Assembly: GCA_026392935.1 (NCBI GenBank)
Contig: JAPLBE010000004.1
Coordinates: forward strand, 62,001 to 126,000
Reading direction: 5' to 3'
From: Actinomycetota bacterium
GTDB lineage: Bacteria; Actinomycetota; Actinomycetes; Nanopelagicales; Nanopelagicaceae
Length of the DNA: 64,000 nt
Shown: one piece after another, positions 42,792-50,796 of the stretch
How the letters are laid out: each line of letters opens with the position of its first letter
How positions within the stretch are numbered: position 1 is the first letter of the stretch
The notes under the pieces: model-generated
Told to the model about the DNA's origin: nothing
What the model saw: only the letters and a program-made list of their open reading frames with translations
Databases searched by the model: none
Made by a program: the position numbers and the translations under genes

Positions 42792-43637
42792 TTATAGAGC
42801 TAGAGATACCGCGAAAATAATTGCGAAGAGTAATTGAAGTTTGCCCGTCGCACCTAAGAGTGGGATGAGCTCTGTGCGAGATGCCCCTTTATGTACTTTT
42901 CGTACCAGAGGCAGGGCAAGCGGAAGCGTAAGAAATATAAGGAGTGTCCAGGCGCTTCCAGAGAGCAGGGCGAAAAGATACGTTCCGGCAATCAAGAAGA
43001 CAAAAAACATTCTAGAGCCGCGATCACCAAGTCGAACAGCCAAAGTGCGCTTTCCGACTAGTTCATCCTCTTGCCTATCTCGAATGTTATTTATTGCAAG
43101 TAGAGAGCAAGAGAGAGCTCCCATTGGAACAGAGGCGGTAAATGCCTGCCAAGTAATTTCAAGAGTTTGTACGTAGTACGTACCTACGGTGGCAACTACA
43201 CCAAAGAAGATAAAAACTGACATCTCACCTAAACCCTTATATCCGTAAGGATTCTTTCCACCTGTGTAACCCCAAGCAGCTGCAATCGATGCGACACCAA
43301 GAGCAATAACCCAATATGAAGATAAGTAAGCAAGCATCAGTCCAGCCATGGATGCAAGCGTGAAAGAAATAATCGCTGCGCGCTTTACAGATTCTGCAGA
43401 AGCTAAATTTGATGCTGTTATTCGAACTGGACCAACTCTATTGTCATCTGTTCCACGTATTCCATCTGAGTAATCATTTGAATAGTTAACGGCAACCTGA
43501 AGCGAAAGACTTACAAAGAGTGCCAGGAACGCTTGTAGTGGCTGCCATTGTGCGTCCGCCAATACGGTTCCCACAACGACAGGTGCAATTGCTGCGGGCA
43601 ATGTACGTGGGCGAGCTCCTTGAATCCAGATATTAAT
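42792..43637 (-). CDS. menA: 1,4-dihydroxy-2-naphthoate prenyltransferase
   Basis: A UbiA-family membrane enzyme of about 281 residues that prenylates DHNA to demethylmenaquinone. The diphosphate-binding motif NDYSDGIRGTDDNRVGPVR is near residue 55, and eight to nine helices are present. The conserved N-terminus WIQGARPRTLPAAIAPV is encoded in frame, yet there is no ATG, GTG or TTG ahead of it before an in-frame stop. ATT at 43637 has GGAGG six bases upstream and is my choice of start. A TTG at 43601 would cut into the conserved segment. The start overlaps the menE stop by one base. Confidence 0.85.
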   Translation of the reverse strand: MNIWIQGARPRTLPAAIAPVVVGTVLADAQWQPLQAFLALFVSLSLQVAVNYSNDYSDGIRGTDDNRVGPVRITASNLASAESVKRAAIISFTLASMAGLMLAYLSSYWVIALGVASIAAAWGYTGGKNPYGYKGLGEMSVFIFFGVVATVGTYYVQTLEITWQAFTASVPMGALSCSLLAINNIRDRQEDELVGKRTLAVRLGDRGSRMFFVFLIAGTYLFALLSGSAWTLLIFLTLPLALPLVRKVHKGASRTELIPLLGATGKLQLLFAIIFAVSLAL

Positions 43638-44727
43638 TCGACGCCTCCATGTGCAGATCTACAAGCTGATTGCGGTCTACTTTACCAATTCCGATAAGCG
43701 GCAACTCAGGAAGGAACAAGTAACCCTTTGGCTTTCCTGCTGCACCAAATTGTCCTGCTAAGAAGTTATTAACTTCTTCTTCGTTTAAAGATTCTTCGCC
43801 AGATACTGCAATATGAAGTGCATCTCCCCATTGTGAATCTTTGACCGCAAATGCTGCAAATGACTGACCAGGAAATTCTTTTTGAAGAACAATTTCAATT
43901 GCACTAAGGGAAATATTTTCACCACCAGAAATGAGGATGTCATCATTTCTTCCTTCGACAAGTAATTTGCCGTTCTCTAATCTGCCAATATCTGAAGTCA
44001 AAAACCAACCATCAATAATCTTTGATTCCCACAAAGATTCTGCTCCAAGATAAGTCTTGGCAACGACAGAACCTTTAATGGCAATCACCTTTTCTGGTGT
44101 TGTCATAATCTCAACTCCATCTAAAGGAATGCCGTTGTACACGCACCCACCTGATGTCTCTGTCATGCCATAGGTCGTAACAATATTGATGCCGAGATTT
44201 TTAGCTTGTTGATGAAGCTCTGGAGTTAATTGCGCCCCACCGACCAAAACTGTTTTTGCATCCTTGAGATGTCTCAACAAACGTTCATCGCCGTTTATAG
44301 CTCGAAAGAGTTGCGTTGGAACAATCGCTGTGAAATCTACTCGCGGATATTCACCTTTGAAGTTTCGAAGATCGATAGGTTCAGTACCTAATTCAAGTGA
44401 GCGAATCAATACATTTATCCCAGCAATATGTGTAAGAGGTAGTAGCAACGACCAGGAGTTTCCAGATTCTGCCACTAAAAATTTATGCGATGCTCGAGCT
44501 GAGGCAATAAGTGATGATGCAGAAAGCCCGACGCTCTTTGAAACTCCAGAGCTACCCGTTGTTGCAACGACCACGCTGATTGGCTCGCTTACATGCGTGA
44601 TTGAGGTAGCCCCGAATGAAAGGGCGGGTCCATCTGAGGCAAGTGCCTTCGCTAGATGCGCCATTAATTCGCTTACAGTCCAATCGGGATTGGCTGCGCG
44701 AAGTTCTCGTTGTGCGTTCTGCTCCAT
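43633..44727 (-). CDS. menE: o-Succinylbenzoate-CoA ligase
   Basis: An acyl-adenylating enzyme of 364 residues that activates o-succinylbenzoate. The AMP-binding P-loop is VVATTGSSGVSKSVGLS (about 52-68), with the adenine-binding TYGMTETSGGCVY (about 195) and the hinge and core GRNDDILISGGENISLSAIE (about 270). The catalytic lysine is in GIGKVDRNQL near the end. The short N-terminus (no leading 80 residues seen in E. coli) is usual for actinobacterial MenE. It is divergent from menB and shares a promoter region. Confidence 0.9.
   Translation of the reverse strand: MEQNAQRELRAANPDWTVSELMAHLAKALASDGPALSFGATSITHVSEPISVVVATTGSSGVSKSVGLSASSLIASARASHKFLVAESGNSWSLLLPLTHIAGINVLIRSLELGTEPIDLRNFKGEYPRVDFTAIVPTQLFRAINGDERLLRHLKDAKTVLVGGAQLTPELHQQAKNLGINIVTTYGMTETSGGCVYNGIPLDGVEIMTTPEKVIAIKGSVVAKTYLGAESLWESKIIDGWFLTSDIGRLENGKLLVEGRNDDILISGGENISLSAIEIVLQKEFPGQSFAAFAVKDSQWGDALHIAVSGEESLNEEEVNNFLAGQFGAAGKPKGYLFLPELPLIGIGKVDRNQLVDLHMEASN
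43635..43648 (-). promoter_or_regulatory. Ribosome site and ATT start codon of menA
   Basis: On the minus strand GGAGG (43644-43648), six bases (cgtcga) and ATT (43635-43637), all within the end of menE. The arrangement is ideal for initiation apart from the codon. Confidence 0.6.
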
Positions 44728-44735
44728 TGCCCGCG

Positions 44736-44742
44736 TAGGCTA
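44736..44742. promoter_or_regulatory. Overlapping divergent -10 boxes for menE-menA and menB-menC-menD
   Basis: TAGGCTA holds TAGGCT on the plus strand (44736-44741) and TAGCCT on the minus strand (44737-44742). menE ATG lies nine bases from its box (near-leaderless). menB has a 20-base leader with GGAGG before its GTG. The two promoters cannot be occupied at once. Confidence 0.45.
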
Positions 44743-44768
44743 TCGCTCGTAGACCAAATGGAGGAATC

Positions 44769-45647
44769 GTGAGCAAGCCTATTAAGCGTGATTTCGGTGA
44801 CCGAACCATCCCTGCGTGGGTTACAGGTCCGGGTGGAGAATCATTTACTGACATTACATACGAAGTTGCCGATGGCATTGCAAAGATAACAATCAATCGC
44901 CCGGAAGTTCGAAATGCATTTCGCCCGCAAACTATTATCGAACTTAAATCAGCATTTGATTTAGCTCGGGACAACTCTAAAGTGGGAGTCATAATTCTCA
45001 CCGGTAAAGGTGATGAAGCCTTCTGTTCCGGTGGAGATATAAGTGTTCGCGGTGATGACGGTTATCTTGGCGATGACAATCTTTCGCAACAAGGTGTCGG
45101 CAGACTCAACGTTTTAGATTTACAAGTTCAAATTCGTCGTACACCAAAACCAGTTGTTGCAATGATTGCTGGTTGGGCAATTGGTGGCGGTCATGTCCTC
45201 CATGTTGTCTGCGATCTTTCTATCGCCGCAGATAATGCAAAATTTGGACAGACAGGACCAATGGTTGGTTCATTTGATGGTGGTTATGGTTCAGGGTTAT
45301 TGGCTGCAAGTGTTGGCCAGAAGAAAGCTCGCGAAATTTGGTTTCTTACTCGTCAATACGATGCGCAAGAGGCGCTGTCAATGGGGCTAGTAAATACAGT
45401 TGTTCCACTGAAAGAGTTAGAAGCAGAAACAGTTTCATGGTGCCGCGAGATGTTACAAAACTCTCCGATGGCGCTGCGACTTCTTAAAGCGTCGATGAAC
45501 GCTGCAGATGACGGTCTTGCTGGAGTGCAACAACTTGCGGGCGATGCAACTCTGCTCTTCTATTTATCTGAAGAAGGACAAGAAGGACGCGATGCGTATA
45601 AAGAGAAGCGCAAGCCAGATTTTGGAAAGTTTCCCAAGCGACCTTAA
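44769..45647 (+). CDS. menB: 1,4-Dihydroxy-2-naphthoyl-CoA synthase
   Basis: A crotonase-fold enzyme of 292 residues that closes the naphthoate ring. The oxyanion hole segments are [14 protein letters not shown] (about 78-91) and [16 protein letters not shown] (about 135-150), followed by [15 protein letters not shown] (about 162-176). The Gly in QTG matches type I, bicarbonate-using MenB (E. coli), not the Asp-containing type II of M. tuberculosis. The C-terminus ([19 protein letters not shown]) is also E. coli-like. The start is GTG with GGAGG upstream. Confidence 0.94.
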   Translation: MSKPIKRDFGDRTIPAWVTGPGGESFTDITYEVADGIAKITINRPEVRNAFRPQTIIELKSAFDLARDNSKVGVIILTGKGDEAFCSGGDISVRGDDGYLGDDNLSQQGVGRLNVLDLQVQIRRTPKPVVAMIAGWAIGGGHVLHVVCDLSIAADNAKFGQTGPMVGSFDGGYGSGLLAASVGQKKAREIWFLTRQYDAQEALSMGLVNTVVPLKELEAETVSWCREMLQNSPMALRLLKASMNAADDGLAGVQQLAGDATLLFYLSEEGQEGRDAYKEKRKPDFGKFPKRP

Positions 45648-45650
45648 TTT

Positions 45651-46598
45651 ATGGATCAATCACTGCTCGAAAGTATGCGCGTAGTTGCGCTGCCAACGAA
45701 GACAAACTTTCGTGGCATTAACCTTCGAGAAGTTGCACTTTTTAAAGGCGAATATGGCTGGGGTGAATTCTCGCCATTTCTTGAATACGGTTATGAAGAA
45801 TGTGTGCCTTGGCTTGCAAGTGCAATCGAGGCAGCTACAAAGCCGTTTCCAACGCTCTTTCGCAAATCGGTAAAGGTAAATGGAACTATTCCTGCGCTTA
45901 ACGCTCCAGCAGAAATCGAGCGCATCGTTGATTCATTCCCAGGCGTACTAACTTTTAAAGTAAAAGTTGGCGCAAACCTGCCAGAAGATATTGCCCGACT
46001 TGCAAAGGTTAAATCACTACGCCCATCAGCCAAACTACGTATTGATGTAAACGGTAATTGGTCTGTACAAGAGGCAGTGACAAACCTCCGTGCCATTTAC
46101 GAAAACATTGGTCCACTTGAATATGTGGAGCAGCCATGTGCGACACTTGATGAGTTACGCGAATTAAAATCAAGTATTCATATTCCTTTGAAGATTGCAG
46201 TAGATGAGGCTATTCGCAAAGCTCACGATCCATTTGCGATTGATCTCGATGGTGCTGCCGATATTGTGATACTTAAAGTTCAACCTTTAGGTGGCATCGT
46301 ACGTGCACATGAAATCGCACAACACCACAAGCTGCCTGTCGTTGTATCTAGCGCGCTAGAGAGCGCAATAGGAATAAATTACGGTCTCGTACTAGCTGCT
46401 TCATTTGAAGATATAAATTTTGATTGTGGCCTTGGGACGGGTTCCCTACTCAGTTCGGATGTCGCTCACCTTCCGATAGTCAATGGCGAGATTGCGATAC
46501 GTGAGATTGAGCCTAACTTTGACGGTTTAGATGTGTCAGCGCAGCGATATGAATGGTGGAAGAATCGCGTCATGAAGACAGCAGAGTTAATCTCATGA
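45651..46598 (+). CDS. menC: o-Succinylbenzoate synthase
   Basis: An enolase-superfamily enzyme of 315 residues that dehydrates SHCHC. The catalytic lysine pair is in LTFKVKVG (K-x-K, about 104), the metal ligands in RIDVNGNW (Asp, about 131), YVEQPCA (Glu) and IAVDEAI (Asp), and the second catalytic Lys in VILKVQPLGG (about 209). It follows menB by three bases and overlaps menD by 4 bases. Confidence 0.92.
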   Translation: MDQSLLESMRVVALPTKTNFRGINLREVALFKGEYGWGEFSPFLEYGYEECVPWLASAIEAATKPFPTLFRKSVKVNGTIPALNAPAEIERIVDSFPGVLTFKVKVGANLPEDIARLAKVKSLRPSAKLRIDVNGNWSVQEAVTNLRAIYENIGPLEYVEQPCATLDELRELKSSIHIPLKIAVDEAIRKAHDPFAIDLDGAADIVILKVQPLGGIVRAHEIAQHHKLPVVVSSALESAIGINYGLVLAASFEDINFDCGLGTGSLLSSDVAHLPIVNGEIAIREIEPNFDGLDVSAQRYEWWKNRVMKTAELIS

Positions 46599-48169
46599 AT
46601 GACTCAACAAAACTAGCTCGCGTCATCGTTAAGCAGATCCTTGAGGCAGGAGTTACTGATGTTGTCATCTCTCCGGGATCTCGAAATGCACCGCTATCGC
46701 TGGCATTTTATGCGGCCCACAAACGCGGATTGATAAAGCTGCACATCAGAATTGATGAACGCACTGCTGCATTCTTCGCACTTGGAATCGCAAAGGCTTC
46801 AGGACGTCCTGTACCGATTGTCTGTACAAGCGGAACTGCTGTAGCTAATTACCACCCTGCTGTTCTAGAAGCGTCACACACAAATGTTCCGCTATTGGTA
46901 CTTACAGCAGACCGCCCTGCGTCTCTTCGCAGAACTGGCGCGAATCAAACAACTGAGCAAGCACGAATTTTTGGTAAAGCAGTTCGATATTTCGCAGATG
47001 TTTCAGGCACTGCCTACCCGATGGAACTCCCGTTTAACTCTTTGCAAAGCGGACCAGTTCATTTAAATATTCAATTCGAAGAGCCACTTGTTGGAGACGA
47101 GAGCGATGAATGGTTGGGCAACCTTGTAATTTCAACTCCAAAAGTTTTCACAAGAAAGCCGCCTGGCACTTTCTATACAAAATCAACCAGAGGTGTTTTG
47201 GTAATCGGGCACGACAGGGCAGGTTTTTCACTTGATGCGGTAACTAAATTTGCAAAAGAACTTGGTTGGCCAGTGATTGCTGAAGATCCACTTAGTTTTA
47301 GTAGTGCAATTTCACACGCAAGCATTTTTCTTACATCCAGGAAAGTTGTTGAAGATCTAGCGCCAGATACTGTCGTTGTCATCGGACGAACAACTCTTTC
47401 TCGCTCTGTTAATTCCCTTATCGCGTGCGCACGCAAAGTAATTGCGATTGATCCACGAATGGCGACAGTGGACAGTGATAGAAGTGCATCACAGAAGTTC
47501 CTACAACTACCTGCTATCGAAGTAAACCAACCTGATTCTGACTATGCAGAAGCATGGAAAAAGTATTCCCTGCGCACATCAAAATTGATTTCTGATATCT
47601 CAACTTGGTCTGAGGCGCTGATAGCTCGTGAAATCGCATCGGGTGTTCCTTCTGGAACTTCGCTCTTTATCTCTTCATCTCGTCCAATTCGAGATATTGA
47701 AGGTTTTGCAGAGGCGAGAACTGGCGTAGAAACTTTTGCCAACAGGGGTCTAGCCGGAATTGATGGAAATATTTCGACAGCGCTAGGAATCGCATCTCAA
47801 CGAAGAGAGACCATCGCAGTATTAGGTGATCTTGGATTTCTTCATGACCTCACAGGATTGATTCAAAAAGAGGAAATCAATCTGAAGATTATCGTTGTTA
47901 ATAACGATGGCGGAGGGATCTTCTCTACTTTAAGCCAACGGGGTGTTGATGGGTTTGAAACAGTATTCGGCACACCACATGGCTTAAATCCAGCAGAGAT
48001 AGCAAAGGCAATGGGTGTTTCAGCTACAACGATTTCGAGTCAGAGTGAACTAATTACTGAGTTATCCAAGCCCGTTGTGGGTTTAAGCGTTGTCGTTGTG
48101 AATGCGCCAGCTCGAGAATTTAACGCAGATTTCCTGAAGAAGGTTTACTCAGGAATTGATTCAATGTAG
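46595..48169 (+). CDS. menD: SEPHCHC synthase (thiamine diphosphate-dependent)
   Basis: The product is 524 residues from ATG 46595, which overlaps the menC stop. It condenses isochorismate with succinic semialdehyde from 2-oxoglutarate. Signatures are TDVVISPGSRNAPLSLAF (about 18-35), the activating Glu in RIDERTAAFFALGIAKASG (about 51), the GNxLTADRP-like TADRPASLRRTGANQTT, and the ThDP-magnesium motif GDLGFLHDLTGL...VVNNDGGGIFS near residue 430. A longer in-frame ATG lies inside menC and was not chosen. Its 3' end overlaps menF by 9 bases. Confidence 0.94.
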   Translation: MNDSTKLARVIVKQILEAGVTDVVISPGSRNAPLSLAFYAAHKRGLIKLHIRIDERTAAFFALGIAKASGRPVPIVCTSGTAVANYHPAVLEASHTNVPLLVLTADRPASLRRTGANQTTEQARIFGKAVRYFADVSGTAYPMELPFNSLQSGPVHLNIQFEEPLVGDESDEWLGNLVISTPKVFTRKPPGTFYTKSTRGVLVIGHDRAGFSLDAVTKFAKELGWPVIAEDPLSFSSAISHASIFLTSRKVVEDLAPDTVVVIGRTTLSRSVNSLIACARKVIAIDPRMATVDSDRSASQKFLQLPAIEVNQPDSDYAEAWKKYSLRTSKLISDISTWSEALIAREIASGVPSGTSLFISSSRPIRDIEGFAEARTGVETFANRGLAGIDGNISTALGIASQRRETIAVLGDLGFLHDLTGLIQKEEINLKIIVVNNDGGGIFSTLSQRGVDGFETVFGTPHGLNPAEIAKAMGVSATTISSQSELITELSKPVVGLSVVVVNAPAREFNADFLKKVYSGIDSM

Positions 48170-49381
48170 CGCTGAGCGCATTGGAATCATTTTTGCATTA
48201 CTTTCTTCAAGCTCTTTCTCAGGATTAGAGCCAGCAACAATTCCACAACCAGCAAAAATTCTTATCCTTTGATCGGTGATTTGCCCACAGCGAAGTGCAA
48301 TCCCAAGTTCTCCATCACCACTTGAATCAATCCAGCCAACGGGACCTGCATATCGTCCCCGGTTGAGACCTTCAATTTCATCAATGATGTCAAAGGCGAT
48401 ATTTCGTGGAGTTCCGCACACTGCTGCAGATGGATGAAGGCTTTTCAATAATGAAAAAGCATCTACATGTTGCTTAGTTTCAACCAGTGCCCCAGTTACA
48501 TCTGTTGCCAAATGCATGACATTTGCCAGATGAAGTACAAATGGAGATTCGGGAACGTTTGTAGAAGAGCAGAAAGGATCAAGAGCTTCAGCCACTGAAC
48601 GCACTGCGTATTCGTGCTCTTCTAAATCTTTAGATGAGCGAGCTAATGACGCTGCAAGGGCTAAATCTTTTTCATCATCGCCCGTCTTTGGAATTGTTCC
48701 AGCCAATACTCGAGATGTAACCATTCCTCGTGAAAGACGTAAGAGTAATTCGGGAGTCGCTCCCACTAAGCCATCTACCGAAAAAGTCCATGTCGATGGA
48801 TACTCATCAGCAAGTTTCCGGAGTATCGGGCGAACATCAATTTCAGAACTCGATGTTGCAATAACATCTCGAGCCAGAACGACTTTATCTACAGTATTTG
48901 TTGCAACTCTAGAGATGGCTTCGGCTACTCGCTTCATCCATTCATCTGACGAGAAAGTCCCTTCAGCAAAATCAAATTGAGAATTAGAAGTATTGTCGCA
49001 AACTTCTTTGAGATGTGGCTGAGGCATTGAGCCAATCCAGGTTATCCATGATTGAGAGCCTTTTTGCCCAACAACAACTTGTGGAATAACCAAGACTGAT
49101 TCTTCATTGCGATCAAATGAAAATGATGTGAAAAGAACTGGCCCAGTTCCACTGCCATGAACAGCGCTGGAGACTGAAAAAGTTTCTAGTTGCTCATGCC
49201 ACCACTGGCGAGCTTTTTCAAAACGATCACGACCAGAAACAGTAGTAGTAGCGTGAATTCCCCAACCAACTAGTCCTTCCCCACCTCGTATCCAGGAGAC
49301 AGGATTATCCGCAGGAAGAAGTTGCAGCAGTGGTAAGTGTTCACCAAGACGTGTTGTGGTGACGGGGATAAGTGGCGACAT
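48161..49381 (-). CDS. menF: Isochorismate synthase
   Basis: The product is 406 residues of the chorismate-utilising superfamily. It converts chorismate to isochorismate, the entry to menaquinone. Typical stretches are DKVVLARDVIATS, WTFSVDGLVGATPELLLRLS, RVLAGTIPKTGD, ARSSKDLEEHEYAVRSV, LHPSAAVCGTPR and GRYAGPVGWIDSSGDGE with IFAGCGIVAGSNPEKEL at the C-terminus. In the absence of siderophore genes nearby, a menaquinone role (MenF rather than EntC/DhbC) is inferred from the men cluster. It lies 12 bases behind bioY on the same strand. Confidence 0.92.
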   Translation of the reverse strand: MSPLIPVTTTRLGEHLPLLQLLPADNPVSWIRGGEGLVGWGIHATTTVSGRDRFEKARQWWHEQLETFSVSSAVHGSGTGPVLFTSFSFDRNEESVLVIPQVVVGQKGSQSWITWIGSMPQPHLKEVCDNTSNSQFDFAEGTFSSDEWMKRVAEAISRVATNTVDKVVLARDVIATSSSEIDVRPILRKLADEYPSTWTFSVDGLVGATPELLLRLSRGMVTSRVLAGTIPKTGDDEKDLALAASLARSSKDLEEHEYAVRSVAEALDPFCSSTNVPESPFVLHLANVMHLATDVTGALVETKQHVDAFSLLKSLHPSAAVCGTPRNIAFDIIDEIEGLNRGRYAGPVGWIDSSGDGELGIALRCGQITDQRIRIFAGCGIVAGSNPEKELEESNAKMIPMRSALH

Positions 49382-49393
49382 AAAAAGAGAAGA

Positions 49394-49999
49394 TTATTTA
49401 TTCAGTGTGCGTGCAATTCTTTTCCACACAAGCGGAAGAGATGTTGCAGTGATTGCAATCTTGAGTGACTCACCAATAATGAATGGAGTAAATCCTGCGG
49501 CGAGCGTTGCAGACCAAGTGAGATTTAATGATGATTGGAGCCAGAGCAAACCAAATGTGAAAATGATTGCATCGCCCAGGATCAGCGCAGGAAATGATGT
49601 TCTAAATTTTTGATCAGCTTTCTTGTCAGCAAGATATCCAAGAACAAAAGATGCAACGAGCATTCCAACAAGGTATCCACCAGTTGCACCAAGGAGACGC
49701 TCAATTCCGTGATTTGCAGCAGTTGCAGAAGGAGCAAAAATTGGAGCTCCCGCAATTCCGGCAAACAAATATGTTGCAAATGTAAGCGCGCCAAGGCGAG
49801 CGCCATATGTTGTTCCGATAAGTAGCACCGCCAAAGTCTGACCAGTAACTGGCACTGGTGAACCAGGCACAGGGATTGCAATCTGCGCCATCAGCGAGAT
49901 GAAACCAACTCCACCTACAAGAAAGAGTGAATGAGTGAGCGCTGTGCTGCGCGGAAAGATAGTTGCGCGAAGTGATCCAGACTGCGAAACAAATGACAT
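49394..49999 (-). CDS. bioY: Biotin transporter substrate-capture protein BioY
   Basis: The product is 201 residues with about six membrane helices. Family motifs are ALIAQIAIPVPGSPVPVTGQTLAVLL-type (about 35-58, with PxPVTGQTL), LFAGIAGAPIF, GYLVGMLVASFVLGYLAD and the C-terminal PFIIGESLKIAITA. BioY is the S-component of an ECF biotin importer and can act with shared EcfAA'T. No bioM or bioN is adjacent, nor any biotin synthesis gene, so biotin is probably taken up. A GAGGG ribosome site precedes the start. Confidence 0.92.
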   Translation of the reverse strand: MSFVSQSGSLRATIFPRSTALTHSLFLVGGVGFISLMAQIAIPVPGSPVPVTGQTLAVLLIGTTYGARLGALTFATYLFAGIAGAPIFAPSATAANHGIERLLGATGGYLVGMLVASFVLGYLADKKADQKFRTSFPALILGDAIIFTFGLLWLQSSLNLTWSATLAAGFTPFIIGESLKIAITATSLPLVWKRIARTLNK

Positions 50000-50018
50000 G
50001 GCTACCCTCTTTAAAAAT

Positions 50019-50024
50019 AGATTA
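50019..50024 (-). promoter_or_regulatory. Possible -10 box of bioY
   Basis: Minus-strand TAATCT, 19 bases before the bioY ATG, predicting a 12-base leader that holds AGAGGG. I see no BirA- or BioQ-type repeat. Confidence 0.35.
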
Positions 50025-50042
50025 AAAGTTGTGCCCAGAGCC

Positions 50043-50048
50043 TACTCT
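50043..50048 (+). promoter_or_regulatory. -10 box of menG (near-leaderless)
   Basis: TACTCT, ten bases, ATG at 50059. The next ATG (50065) has GAGAAT exactly six bases before it, so a leaderless start there is an alternative. Confidence 0.35.
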
Positions 50049-50058
50049 CAGAGAGAAT

Positions 50059-50757
50059 ATGCGCATGTCCCGCGCCAATATGGATAAGAACCCCGACGAA
50101 GTCGCTGCGATGTTCGATGGCGTGGCCAAGCGATATGACCTGGTCAACGACCTGCTGAGCTTGGGCCAGACAAAAGCTTGGCGCCGAGCGACCACGAAGA
50201 TTATTGCTCCCCGTCCAGGCATGAAGATTCTCGATCTGGCTGCAGGTACTGGCTCAAGTTCGGAACCCTTAGCTCAAGCGGGGGCCGATGTGATTCCAGC
50301 TGATTTCAGCGAAGGAATGCTTGCTGCAGGGCGTAAAGCACGCCCACACCTAGCTTTTACCAAGGCCGATGCCCTCAATCTCCCTTTCAAATATGGCGAA
50401 TTTGATCTAGTGACTATCTCTTTTGGACTTCGAAATACCCAGAACACCGAGCGAGCCCTCGCGGAGATGCTCAGAGTCACCAAATCAGGCGGCCATCTCG
50501 TTATATGCGAATTTTCTAGCCCCACCTTTGGTCCGTTTCGCACCATTTACACCAATTACCTTATGAAAGCGCTCCCTGCGATCGCCTCAAAGACATCATC
50601 AAATCCAGATGCCTATATCTACCTCGCAGAATCAATCAGGGCATGGCCAAATCAATCGGCGCTCGCTACCAAAATTTCAGCAGCGGGATGGGCAGATGTC
50701 ACGTGGACTAATCTCACCGGCGGAGTTGTCGCAGTTCACAAGGCCAGCAAGTCATAA
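50059..50757 (+). CDS. menG: Demethylmenaquinone methyltransferase
   Basis: A SAM-dependent methylase of about 232 residues (UbiE/MenG family) for the last step of menaquinone synthesis. The SAM motif is [20 protein letters not shown] (about 57), then [15 protein letters not shown], the UbiE signature [21 protein letters not shown] (split at about 121-141) and the C-terminal SYIYLAESI-like region. The first ATG after the promoter is 50059; 50065 and 50083 are alternatives. It directly precedes the nuo operon, whose complex I uses its product. Confidence 0.92.
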   Translation: MRMSRANMDKNPDEVAAMFDGVAKRYDLVNDLLSLGQTKAWRRATTKIIAPRPGMKILDLAAGTGSSSEPLAQAGADVIPADFSEGMLAAGRKARPHLAFTKADALNLPFKYGEFDLVTISFGLRNTQNTERALAEMLRVTKSGGHLVICEFSSPTFGPFRTIYTNYLMKALPAIASKTSSNPDAYIYLAESIRAWPNQSALATKISAAGWADVTWTNLTGGVVAVHKASKS

Positions 50758-50783
50758 GTGTTTCAGAGTCTGTTTTAACCGCT

Positions 50784-50789
50784 TAGAAT
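50784..50789 (+). promoter_or_regulatory. -10 box of the nuo operon (leaderless, spacing 7)
   Basis: TAGAAT, seven bases, GTG at 50797. No ribosome site lies between, so nuoA mRNA would begin at or one base before its start codon. Confidence 0.45.
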
Positions 50790-50796
50790 TTCGCTC

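Noticed and set aside
43566-43601. TTG 43601 as menA start
   Set aside because: It would delete the conserved WIQGARPRT segment and has no ribosome site, whereas ATT 43637 has one.
50000-50058. BirA- or BioQ-type operator before bioY
   Set aside because: No matching inverted repeat was seen in the gap.
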